7,750 nt of DNA from positions 1-7,750 of the forward strand of contig JAEWMK010000190.1 in NCBI GenBank assembly GCA_023457235.1, written 5' to 3'. Origin of the DNA: Bacillota bacterium. Its GTDB lineage: Bacteria; Bacillota; Bacilli; Bacillales; Bacillaceae_J. The notes below the pieces were generated by a model. It searched no databases, had not been told where the DNA came from, and worked only from the letters and a program-made list of their open reading frames with translations. Below are positions 1-5,552 of the stretch, in pieces. Both the position numbers and the translations under genes were made by a program. Position 1 is the stretch's first letter. Every line of letters starts with the position of its first letter.

Positions 1-1
1 G

Positions 2-325
2 CAGGTAACGGAAATATCGAAATCCCTCAAAACGATGGCGAAGGATTTTGATTGCCCGGTTGTTTGGTTGGCGCAGCTAAATCGATCTGTGGAATCAAGA
101 GCCAATAAACGTCCAATGATGTCTGATATTCGGGAATCGGGCAGTGTTGAACAGGATGCCGATGTCATTTTGTTCTTGTATCGCGAAGCGTATTACAACA
201 GGGATTCCGAGGATCATACCCTTGAAATCATAGTTTCGAAAAACCGAAATGGTCCGGTTGGCACCATCGCCGTGAATTATAACGAGCATACAGGAGCGAT
301 TGAAGATGAAAATGTACCCATTTAA
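2..325 (+). CDS. dnaB: Replicative DNA helicase DnaB, C-terminal fragment (5' end outside window)
   Basis: The reading frame is open from base 2, beginning Gln-Val-Thr-Glu-Ile-Ser, and ends at the TAA at 323-325, leaving about 107 residues of the RecA-like ATPase domain. Visible helicase motifs are VVWLAQLNRSVESR (the strand and arginine-rich stretch of motif H3), DIRESGSVEQDADVI (motif H4), and KNRNGPVG near the C terminus, where DnaB places its arginine finger and nucleotide-contacting lysine. The protein acts as a hexameric 5'-3' helicase at replication forks. The tail after KNRNGPVG is short and lacks the longer extension I associate with the chromosomal Bacillus helicase. Together with the small unknown gene downstream, this favours a phage or mobile-element helicase, but that is inference. 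G+C in the first 60 bases is about 50%, visibly above the operon downstream. The family call is very secure; the phage origin is not. Confidence 0.93.
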   Translation, partial: QVTEISKSLKTMAKDFDCPVVWLAQLNRSVESRANKRPMMSDIRESGSVEQDADVILFLYREAYYNRDSEDHTLEIIVSKNRNGPVGTIAVNYNEHTGAIEDENVPI

Positions 326-369
326 TGGGAAGCATGGTTGAAAAAAATCTAATAATGAGGTGCGATCAA

Positions 370-795
370 ATGTTAGTTAGAGATTTGTACATGGATTGTA
401 TAATTTTTGAGGAATCCGCTTTAGCCCATTGCCTATATCACTTATTAGAGGAAAAGAAAATTTCATTAGATGACGATATCTCCAAAATAGACTTAAACCA
501 AGCAGATCATGAAAAAGTAGCAGAAATGTTTCAAAAGAATGTATTAGGTTTTCACAAGGTGGGCCTCTATTCCCTGAAGATGGCCCAGAAGGTTTTTGTT
601 TTCATCTATGCCCGCAGTCAGGAAGATGCTGTCCAATTCTATATGAAGTCATTTCATCGCCCTCCATTGAATTGTCACGAATATCCGCTAGATTTCGAGA
701 TTACTAGAGGAAATGAGGTACTTTCGTTTCGGGAAATGAAGAAGGATTTCAAGCAGTTTCCTACAGTAGCAGGGTATTTTTCGAAGGGGTGGTAA
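370..795 (+). CDS. Small protein of unknown function downstream of dnaB (141 aa)
   Basis: I do not recognise this protein. The frame is open from an ATG at 325 that overlaps the dnaB stop, but no ribosome binding site serves that codon. ATG 370 has GAGGTG at 357-362, seven bases upstream, so it is the better start and gives MLVRDLYMDC. The product is soluble, with no signal peptide or membrane segment. It has an acidic helical N-terminal half (around LLEEKKISLDDDISKID) and a mixed C-terminal half with several aromatics and two cysteines, ending AGYFSKGW. The short gap to dnaB suggests co-transcription, and such small unknown proteins beside a DnaB gene are common in prophage replication modules. 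No catalytic motif is evident. The stop codon lies inside an inverted repeat at 781-820. That it is a gene is likely from its length, start site and tight spacing; its function is unknown. Confidence 0.75.
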   Translation: MLVRDLYMDCIIFEESALAHCLYHLLEEKKISLDDDISKIDLNQADHEKVAEMFQKNVLGFHKVGLYSLKMAQKVFVFIYARSQEDAVQFYMKSFHRPPLNCHEYPLDFEITRGNEVLSFREMKKDFKQFPTVAGYFSKGW

Positions 796-820
796 GGGAC
801 TAGTGCCGGGTACCCTTCGA
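781..820. repeat. Inverted repeat spanning the stop codon of the unknown gene
   Basis: TCGAAGGG at 781-788 is perfectly complementary to CCCTTCGA at 813-820, with a 24-base loop that holds the stop codon (793-795) and ends in the small palindrome GGGTACCC (808-815). No T-run follows on the plus strand, so a standard intrinsic terminator is doubtful. It could be a transcript 3'-end stabiliser, a weak bidirectional terminator, or a trace of the junction between the dnaB segment and the catabolic locus. Confidence 0.5.
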
Positions 821-885
821 CAAATAAAAGCAAGCTTCTTAAAGTATTATTGTGTGAATAGTATAATTAGATTTTTGTTTACATG

Positions 886-894
886 TGGTATAAT
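886..894 (+). promoter_or_regulatory. Possible extended -10 promoter far upstream of gntR
   Basis: TGGTATAAT has a perfect -10 hexamer (889-894) preceded by the TGn extension. No convincing -35 stands 16-18 bases upstream. It faces the regulator gene, whose start is 124 bases further on. The 222-base stretch 796-1017 holds this site, a palindrome at 946-965 and a second -10-like site; I see no gene in it. Confidence 0.35.
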
Positions 895-945
895 TGGTGG
901 GGTATAGCATATTATCCAATTATTTAATTAGGAGATTCACCCAGA

Positions 946-965
946 CTAATTGTTGGAACAATTAG
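946..965. promoter_or_regulatory. Perfect palindrome upstream of gntR, probable operator
   Basis: CTAATTGTT (946-954) and AACAATTAG (957-965) are perfect inverted copies separated by GG. The dyad covers the place of the -35 element for the extended -10 TGGTATATA at 976-984 and ends 52 bases before the gntR start, so it suits a repressor site, perhaps for autoregulation. Its inner part reads TTGT-N4-ACAA. That keeps the GT...AC halves of FadR-type operators but with one base more between them than in the site at 1824-1834, so another regulator is possible. With so short a loop it could also fold as an RNA hairpin if transcription starts upstream. Confidence 0.5.
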
Positions 966-975
966 AGCAACTTAT

Positions 976-984
976 TGGTATATA
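976..984 (+). promoter_or_regulatory. Possible extended -10 promoter for gntR
   Basis: TGGTATATA is a TGn-extended -10 element, 33 bases before the GTG start. The -35 position (956-961, GAACAA) is poor and lies inside the palindrome at 946-965. AAAGCGTT at 984-991 just downstream resembles the core of a CcpA site, but both outer ends of the consensus fail. Confidence 0.3.
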
Positions 985-1017
985 AAGCGTTTTTTTCAGC
1001 ATTGAAAGGAGTATATT

Positions 1018-1722
1018 GTGAAAAATAACTTATTCACAGGTGTGAAACATGCAAGTATATATGAGCAAATTGTTGAACAAATTCGAGAACTGATTCAACA
1101 AGGAAAGTTACTACCTGGCGAGAGGATTCCAAGTGAACGAGATCTTGCTGCTACGCTCGGATGTAGTCGTACTTCTTTAAGAGAGGCACTTCGTGTGCTT
1201 GAATCAGAAGGAATTATCATTGCCAAACCAGGCGGAGGGCGTTATGTACAGCATGTTGATCAGCGGTTAGTATTGGAGTATACTTTTGATCCAGTCGATT
1301 TGATGAAAACAACGTCAATCATTTATTTTTTAGAGGTTCGTGAAATAATAGAACCACAGATAGCTGCTCTTGCAGCTGAGCGGGCAAATGAAGAGAATAT
1401 CTTAAAGATGGAACAGGCACTATTAAGAATGGAAACGGCACAAAGTGATATTGAAGAAAAAAGTTTGCGTGATAATATGTTTCATATTGCATTGGCAGAA
1501 GCGACTCAAAATTTTGTGCTTGTTACAACACTTGAAACTCAACTTAATATGCTACATCAAATTCGCTCAAGGACATTAATGTCACCCAAAAGACTAGAGC
1601 AGTCAGTAGCGGAACATCGGGCTATTTTCGAAGCAGTAAAAAACCGTAAACCTGATGAAGCATCAAAAGCGATGGCTGCCCATCTGCAACAATTACGGGA
1701 AAGAATTATAAAAAATCAATAG
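1018..1722 (+). CDS. GntR-family transcriptional regulator, FadR subfamily (FCD domain), 234 aa
   Basis: This is the likely ligand-responsive regulator of the adjacent carboxylate locus. Residues about 12-78 form the winged helix-turn-helix, with LLPGERIPSERDLAATLGCS, then the recognition helix with SRTSLREALRVLE, and the wing around KPGGGRYV. Residues about 100-230 are the all-helical FCD effector domain. Asp152, His156, His200 and His222 sit where FCD proteins bind a metal ion that helps hold a carboxylate ligand. The length is typical. The start is GTG 1018, with AAAGGAG at 1005-1011 six bases upstream. An intrinsic terminator follows directly (1733-1763), so the regulator is its own transcription unit in the same direction as the genes it should control. 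FadR-subfamily proteins are usually repressors released by the pathway substrate or a CoA ester. The target operator is probably TGGTCAGACCA at 1824-1834. The subfamily is secure; the ligand is unknown. Confidence 0.93.
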   Translation: MKNNLFTGVKHASIYEQIVEQIRELIQQGKLLPGERIPSERDLAATLGCSRTSLREALRVLESEGIIIAKPGGGRYVQHVDQRLVLEYTFDPVDLMKTTSIIYFLEVREIIEPQIAALAAERANEENILKMEQALLRMETAQSDIEEKSLRDNMFHIALAEATQNFVLVTTLETQLNMLHQIRSRTLMSPKRLEQSVAEHRAIFEAVKNRKPDEASKAMAAHLQQLRERIIKNQ

Positions 1723-1732
1723 CTTTTGTGTT

Positions 1733-1763
1733 AAAGGAAACCCCTTAGGAGGTTTCCTTTTTT
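1733..1763 (+). terminator. Rho-independent terminator of gntR
   Basis: AAAGGAAACC (1733-1742) pairs perfectly with GGTTTCCTTT (1751-1760) around an 8-base loop, and the right arm runs into six Ts (1758-1763). It begins 11 bases after the gntR stop and separates the regulator transcript from the operon promoter at 1785. Confidence 0.9.
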
Positions 1764-1784
1764 ATATAAAAATTTCAAAAATAG

Positions 1785-1813
1785 TTGACTATTAAAAAAA
1801 ATTACTCCATAAT
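1785..1813 (+). promoter_or_regulatory. Sigma-A promoter of the CoA-transferase/lyase/transporter operon
   Basis: TTGACT at 1785-1790 and CATAAT at 1808-1813 are separated by exactly 17 bases, a near-consensus vegetative promoter. Transcription should start near 1820, about 54 bases before the CoA-transferase start. The -35 lies inside a small dyad, ATAGT-TG-ACTAT (1781-1792). The FadR-type operator at 1824-1834 sits just after the predicted start, a position expected for steric repression. Confidence 0.75.
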
Positions 1814-1823
1814 AAGCTTATAT

Positions 1824-1849
1824 TGGTCAGACCAGTAGACCATATGACC
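1824..1849. promoter_or_regulatory. FadR-type GntR operator plus repeated GACC half-sites
   Basis: TGGTCAGACCA (1824-1834) is an 11-bp perfect palindrome and fits the FadR-subfamily operator pattern TNGTNNNACNA at every fixed position. GACC recurs at 1830, 1838 and 1846, exactly 8 bases apart, so the left half TGGTC can be matched with more than one right half (GACCA at 1838-1842; GGTCA with TGACC at 1845-1849). It overlaps the start of the transcript, so binding of the neighbouring GntR protein would block transcription. The motif match is seen directly; binding by that protein is inferred. Confidence 0.7.
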
Positions 1850-1873
1850 GAAAGTTTGAGGAGGAGATGCTAA
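1844..1873 (+). other. Nine-codon upstream reading frame abutting the CoA-transferase start
   Basis: ATG 1844 opens a frame of nine codons (MTESLRRRC) ending in TAA at 1871-1873, immediately before the true ATG at 1874 and in the same frame. Its first nine bases, ATGACCGAA, are repeated exactly at 1874-1882. The mini-frame contains the CoA-transferase ribosome binding site and has no good one of its own, so it is probably not translated. It could be the trace of a short duplication. Confidence 0.2.
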
Positions 1874-3079
1874 ATGACCGAAGGTAATTTTGGACCGTTA
1901 ACGGGTGTACGAATTATCGATGTTGCTACTGTTATTGCGGCACCATTTGCGGCTAGTCTGCTAGGAGACTTAGGAGCAGAGGTTATTAAAATAGAAATAC
2001 CCGGAAAAGGGGATGCTACTCGTGGCCTTGGACCGTGGAAGGGGGAGGAATCCTTAAGATGGCCGGGATTATCAAGAAATAAAAAATCACTTACTCTTGA
2101 TATAAGAACAGATGAACGAAAAGACATATTTAAAGAACTTGTAAAAACAGCTGATGTCGTCATTGAGAACTTCCGACCGGGAACGCTGGAAAAATGGGGT
2201 CTTGGATATGAGGTTCTTAAACAAATAAATCCAGGAATTATCTTATCTAGACAGTCTGGCTATGGACAGACAGGACCTTATGCTGAAAAAGCTGGCTTTG
2301 GTACACCTGCCACAGCATTTTCTGGGTATACATTTTTACAAGGATACAAAGATCGGCCGCCTGTTAGCCCTTCTTTTTCATTATTAGACTATATATCTGG
2401 TATTTTTGTCGCATTTGGAACTGTAAGCGCTCTATACCACCGCGACAAGAATAACACGGAAGGGCAAGTTGTAGAGCTTGGGCTTTATGAGGCGATGTTC
2501 CGGATGATGGAATTTTTAATAGCTGAGTATGATCAAACTGGGAAGGTTAGGGAGAGAAATCCGATGCTTGCTGGACATTCTAGCCCTGCAGGTACTTATC
2601 AGACGAAAGATGGTAAATGGGTAGTACTAGTATGTAGTACGGAAAAAACTTGGACTCGTTTAGCTGAATCTATGGGAAGAGAAGATTTAATAGACAACCC
2701 ACTTTATAAAACAAATATTGAAAGAATGCAAAACGATGACGCACTTCAAGAAATAGTTAAGGATTTTATCGGAAGCTATAATAATGATGAATTAATCAAA
2801 AAATTAGACGAAGATGGTGTTCCAATTTCACCAATTCTTAGTATTGAAGATATATTTAATAATCCTCAATATAGAGCTCGTGAGAATATTTTGGAAGTAG
2901 ATCATCCACGCCTTGGGTCAATTAAAGTACCAGGCATTGTCCCAAAATTTTCAGCAACACCAGGAAAGATAAGACATCGTGCTCCAGAATTAGGTGAGCA
3001 TAACGAAGATATACTTTCCGGAGAACTGGGCTTTACTAAAGAACAACTCATACTATTACATGAAAAAGGAGTGATATAG
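1874..3079 (+). CDS. CaiB/BaiF-type (class III) CoA-transferase, 401 aa
   Basis: The enzyme moves CoA from a donor thioester (often acetyl- or succinyl-CoA) to a free carboxylic acid. Family marks in order are LTGVRIIDVATVIAAPFAA at residues 9-27, LGDLGAEVIKIE at 30-41, NKKSLTLDI at 69-77, ADVVIENFRPG at 93-103, the glycine-rich SGYGQTGPYA at 128-137, and FSLLDYISGIF at 168-178. In the last, Asp172 is the expected nucleophile that forms the aspartyl-CoA thioester. The length is normal for the family, which works as an interlocked dimer in the cytoplasm. The start is ATG 1874, with GAGGAGGAG at 1858-1866. It is the first gene after the operon promoter. The next gene starts one base after its stop, so the two are co-transcribed and probably translationally coupled. 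The acid substrate cannot be read from sequence. The lyase neighbour implies a 3-hydroxy acid such as 3-hydroxy-3-methylglutarate or citramalate. Confidence 0.93.
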   Translation: MTEGNFGPLTGVRIIDVATVIAAPFAASLLGDLGAEVIKIEIPGKGDATRGLGPWKGEESLRWPGLSRNKKSLTLDIRTDERKDIFKELVKTADVVIENFRPGTLEKWGLGYEVLKQINPGIILSRQSGYGQTGPYAEKAGFGTPATAFSGYTFLQGYKDRPPVSPSFSLLDYISGIFVAFGTVSALYHRDKNNTEGQVVELGLYEAMFRMMEFLIAEYDQTGKVRERNPMLAGHSSPAGTYQTKDGKWVVLVCSTEKTWTRLAESMGREDLIDNPLYKTNIERMQNDDALQEIVKDFIGSYNNDELIKKLDEDGVPISPILSIEDIFNNPQYRARENILEVDHPRLGSIKVPGIVPKFSATPGKIRHRAPELGEHNEDILSGELGFTKEQLILLHEKGVI

Positions 3080-3080
3080 A

Positions 3081-4034
3081 TTGATAGAAAATCAATTTAT
3101 GCTTCCGGAAAAAGTGACGATTTGGGAAGTTTGTCCGCGAGATGGATTTCAAATGGAACGAAATTGGATTCCAACAGAAGATAAGATTAGAATCATTCGT
3201 CTTTTAGTAGGGACTGGGATTAAACATGTTGAGGCAACCTCATTTGTACATCCAAGAGCGATTCCGCAGTTAAAAGATGCGGAAGAAGTAGTCAAAGGAA
3301 TTCAGGATTTAACTGATGTTAAAATTCGTGCTTTAATTCCAAATTTTAAAGGGGCTGAAAGGGCTGTTGCAGTAGGTGTAAAAAAATTAAAACTGCTTCT
3401 ATCTGCAACCGATTCTCACAGTCTTTCTAATGCTAATGCTACTGTAAAAGAGGCACAAGAAAGGCTACTTCCAATCGTAGAATTTGCCGGTAAAAGTAAT
3501 GTCGAGGTCAGTGGTTCGATTGCTGTTGCGTTTGGATGTCCATTTGAAGGGAATGTACCCATTGAAAACCTTTTATCTATTTTGCAAGGGTATCGTAAAA
3601 TGGGAATCAATGAAGTTTCACTTGCAGATACAAGTGGTACCGGTAATCCAAAACTTATTTCAGATGTGTTAAGAGCAATGAAGAAGGAATTCCCTGAATT
3701 TACCTTCTCAATGCATTTACATAATACACGTGGTATGGCTTTTGCTAATGCAGTAGCGGCTTTGCAACAAGGAGTGACTGCTTTTGATAGTTCCATAGCA
3801 GGACTTGGTGGATGCCCTTATTCTCCAGAGGCAACAGGAAATATTGCTTCAGAGGATATTGTTCATGCATTCCAGGAGATGGGTATTAACACAGGAATTG
3901 ATTTAGATAACTTACTCAATGTTGCTCAAGAAGTAAAAAGATCAATTGGCCATGATGGTGGAAGTTTCTTGCTGAAAGCAGGCCCAAATTCAAAACTGCA
4001 TTGTAAACCAACAGCACAAATAAAAATGGGATAA
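3081..4034 (+). CDS. HMG-CoA lyase family enzyme (HMGL-like TIM barrel), 317 aa
   Basis: HMG-CoA lyases cleave a tertiary 3-hydroxy-acyl-CoA to acetyl-CoA and an oxo-acid; for HMG-CoA the product is acetoacetate. The barrel motifs are complete: CPRDG at residues 18-22 (Arg20 catalytic, Asp21 metal ligand), EATSFVHP at 51-58, GCPFEG at 152-157, LADTSGTGNP at 181-190, HLH at 212-214 (both His bind the divalent metal), and SIAGLGGCPY at 238-247, which fits the family signature and holds the loop cysteine Cys245. Asn254 is the last metal ligand. Departures from common HMG-CoA lyases are PRDGFQME where PRDGLQNE is usual, and HLHNT where HxHDT is usual. The start is TTG 3081, preceded by AAGGAGTGA at 3066-3074; the later ATG 3099 has no such site. 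No leucine-degradation genes (acyl-CoA dehydrogenase, methylcrotonyl-CoA carboxylase) are nearby. The work is therefore probably on an acid activated by the adjacent CoA-transferase. The family is sure; the substrate is open. Confidence 0.92.
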   Translation: MIENQFMLPEKVTIWEVCPRDGFQMERNWIPTEDKIRIIRLLVGTGIKHVEATSFVHPRAIPQLKDAEEVVKGIQDLTDVKIRALIPNFKGAERAVAVGVKKLKLLLSATDSHSLSNANATVKEAQERLLPIVEFAGKSNVEVSGSIAVAFGCPFEGNVPIENLLSILQGYRKMGINEVSLADTSGTGNPKLISDVLRAMKKEFPEFTFSMHLHNTRGMAFANAVAALQQGVTAFDSSIAGLGGCPYSPEATGNIASEDIVHAFQEMGINTGIDLDNLLNVAQEVKRSIGHDGGSFLLKAGPNSKLHCKPTAQIKMG

Positions 4035-4039
4035 AAGCT

Positions 4040-4076
4040 TGGGGCTCAAAAATGCCCCATATCACTTGATTGATAT
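4040..4076 (+). repeat. Two small hairpins between lyase and transporter genes
   Basis: TGGGGC (4040-4045) pairs with GCCCCA (4054-4059) around 8 bases. Directly after it, ATATCA (4059-4064) pairs with TGATAT (4071-4076) around 6 bases. Neither is followed by a T-run, so full termination is unlikely. Such a pair can act as an mRNA processing or stability element that sets the transporter level apart from that of the enzymes. Confidence 0.4.
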
Positions 4077-4089
4077 GAAAGCGTTTAAT
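4076..4089 (+). promoter_or_regulatory. Possible catabolite-responsive element (CcpA site)
   Basis: The bases from TGAAAGCGTT onward match the cre pattern TGWNANCGNTNWCA at all fixed positions except the last two. The site lies 19 bases before the transporter start and overlaps the end of the second hairpin. A CcpA site inside an operon can act as a roadblock. The match is incomplete at one end, so confidence is low to moderate. Confidence 0.35.
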
Positions 4090-4108
4090 TTAGGCAAGGG
4101 GGACTTAT

Positions 4109-5413
4109 ATGCTAACTTTTTTAGGATTTGCAATGATTGTCGTATTCATGTATTTGATAATGAGTAATAAAATGAGCGCACTGAATGCTCTTATTCTGAT
4201 TCCAGCTCTTTTTGCTCTTGCAGCCGGATTCACAGACATTGGAACAATGATTGTTGATGGTGCAAAGAGTGTTGCACCAACAGCGATTATGGTTGCGTTT
4301 GCTATTCTATATTTTGGCACGCTAATAGATGCAGGTATGTTTGACCCGCTTGTGAATAAAGTGGTCAAGATTGCGAAAGGTGATCCGCTGAAAATTACTG
4401 TTGGCACAGCAGTTTTATCATTATTGGTGGGACTTGATGGAGACGGAACGATTACTTATTTAATTGTTGTTGCAGCATTTTTACCGTTGTATGAGCGTTT
4501 GGGTATGAATAAATTAATTCTTGCGTGTTTGCCAGCCATGTCAATGGGGATCATGAATGTTCTTCCGTGGGGTGGACCAACAGCAAGGGTTATGTCTGTT
4601 TTTAATTTTGATGCAATGGAAGTCCTTAGCCCAATTATTCCATCGATTATTGGTGCTGCGGTATACGTTATCGCATTAGGTGTCTTTTTTGGATTGAAAG
4701 AGCGGAAAAGAATTGGGGTTCAAAATGAAGATAGCGGGAACCTAGCTCATATGGAAGCTGCAGCAACAGTAGTGGATGTTGCAACTGATTCCTTAAAACG
4801 TCCAAAATTGTTTTGGTTTAATATAATAATTACAGTTCTTCTTGTTATTTCTTTATTAACTGCTGTTCTGCCACTACCGGCACTATTTATGCTTGGGTTT
4901 GTTATTATAACAATGGTGAATTATCCACGATTGGAAGACCAAAAAGCTAGATTAGAAGCACATGCGGGTAATGTATTAATGGTCATTTCATTAATTTTTG
5001 CTGGCGGTGCTTTTGCAGGTATTTTAGGTGGTACTGGCATGGTGGATGCTATGGCTACTTCATTAGTGAAAGTAATTCCAGATTTCTTAGCTCCGCAGAT
5101 GCCGTTGTTCGTCGCATTAACAAGTATGCCCTTTACTTTCTTTATGGCAAATGATCCGTATTATTTTGGAATTGTACCAATTTTAGCTGAAACGGCATCA
5201 AAAATAGGTATTGATAAACTTGAAATTGGTCAGGCTTCATTACTTGGTCAGCCGTTGCACCTGCTAAGCCCACTTGTTGGTTCAGTGTATGTTCTAATTG
5301 GTCTAGTTGGAATAAGTTTCCGTGATCATATAAGATTTTCAGTAAAGTACGCTGTAGGTTCTGCTCTTGTTATGATAATCATTGGGGTATTATCCGGAGC
5401 ACTTTCTATCTAA
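4109..5413 (+). CDS. CitMHS-family carboxylate:cation symporter, 434 aa
   Basis: This is an integral membrane protein with about 11-12 hydrophobic segments, the size of Bacillus CitM/CitH. CitMHS-like motifs are LDGDGTITYL at residues 109-118, LPWGGPTAR at 152-160 after the first helical bundle, a charged cytoplasmic loop around 195-233, MANDPYYFG at 346-354, and GQPLHLLSPLVGS at 380-392. The start is ATG 4109, with AAGGGGGA at 4096-4103. Characterised members take up citrate as a metal complex together with protons. This one could carry citrate or, given its partners, a related hydroxy-acid such as citramalate or 3-hydroxy-3-methylglutarate. It is the last gene of the operon, 74 bases after the lyase, with hairpins and a possible CcpA site in the gap, and a strong terminator downstream. 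The family call is good from the motif set; the substrate is inferred only from context. Confidence 0.85.
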   Translation: MLTFLGFAMIVVFMYLIMSNKMSALNALILIPALFALAAGFTDIGTMIVDGAKSVAPTAIMVAFAILYFGTLIDAGMFDPLVNKVVKIAKGDPLKITVGTAVLSLLVGLDGDGTITYLIVVAAFLPLYERLGMNKLILACLPAMSMGIMNVLPWGGPTARVMSVFNFDAMEVLSPIIPSIIGAAVYVIALGVFFGLKERKRIGVQNEDSGNLAHMEAAATVVDVATDSLKRPKLFWFNIIITVLLVISLLTAVLPLPALFMLGFVIITMVNYPRLEDQKARLEAHAGNVLMVISLIFAGGAFAGILGGTGMVDAMATSLVKVIPDFLAPQMPLFVALTSMPFTFFMANDPYYFGIVPILAETASKIGIDKLEIGQASLLGQPLHLLSPLVGSVYVLIGLVGISFRDHIRFSVKYAVGSALVMIIIGVLSGALSI

Positions 5414-5423
5414 ATAAGTATAG

Positions 5424-5499
5424 GGAAATTCAATTGAAGTGATCGCTAAATATGTGGAGAAAATAGCACGGCATTACAAATAAGGAGAAAAATAAATTT
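5424..5499 (+). other. Possible gene scar: open tail followed by an orphan ribosome binding site
   Basis: After the transporter stop, a frame open from 5424 reads GNSIEVIAKYVEKIARHYK and ends at TAA 5481-5483. It looks like the amphipathic end of a normal protein, but an upstream TAG (5421-5423) limits it. The bases AAGGAG follow at 5482-5487, with no start codon or frame after them before the terminator at 5500. This is what remains if one or two distal operon genes were deleted. Chance is a real alternative, and GTG 5439 has no ribosome binding site. Confidence 0.25.
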
Positions 5500-5538
5500 A
5501 TAGCTTACTGATTCTGAGCTAATTAGTAAGCTATTTTT
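5500..5538. terminator. Strong, probably bidirectional terminator between the operon and fic
   Basis: The arms 5500-5513 and 5521-5534 pair over 14 bp with a single G-U wobble and a 7-base loop, and five Ts run from 5534 to 5538 on the plus strand. Read from the minus strand, the right end is followed by an AT-rich stretch ending in a T-run, so it can also end the convergent Fic transcript, whose stop is 15 bases away. Confidence 0.9.
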
Positions 5539-5552
5539 AGTGTTATAACTTT

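Noticed and set aside
325..369. Upstream start (ATG 325) for the unknown gene
   Set aside because: It overlaps the dnaB stop but has no Shine-Dalgarno sequence, whereas ATG 370 has GAGGTG at the right distance.
901..1017. Riboswitch or T-box leader before gntR
   Set aside because: Only the one palindrome is present; no conserved riboswitch core, T-box sequence or terminator/antiterminator pair with a T-run can be seen.
3416..3796. 126-codon minus-strand frame within the lyase gene
   Set aside because: It is antisense to a gene with complete HMGL motifs and has no recognisable protein features; it is a shadow of the real frame.
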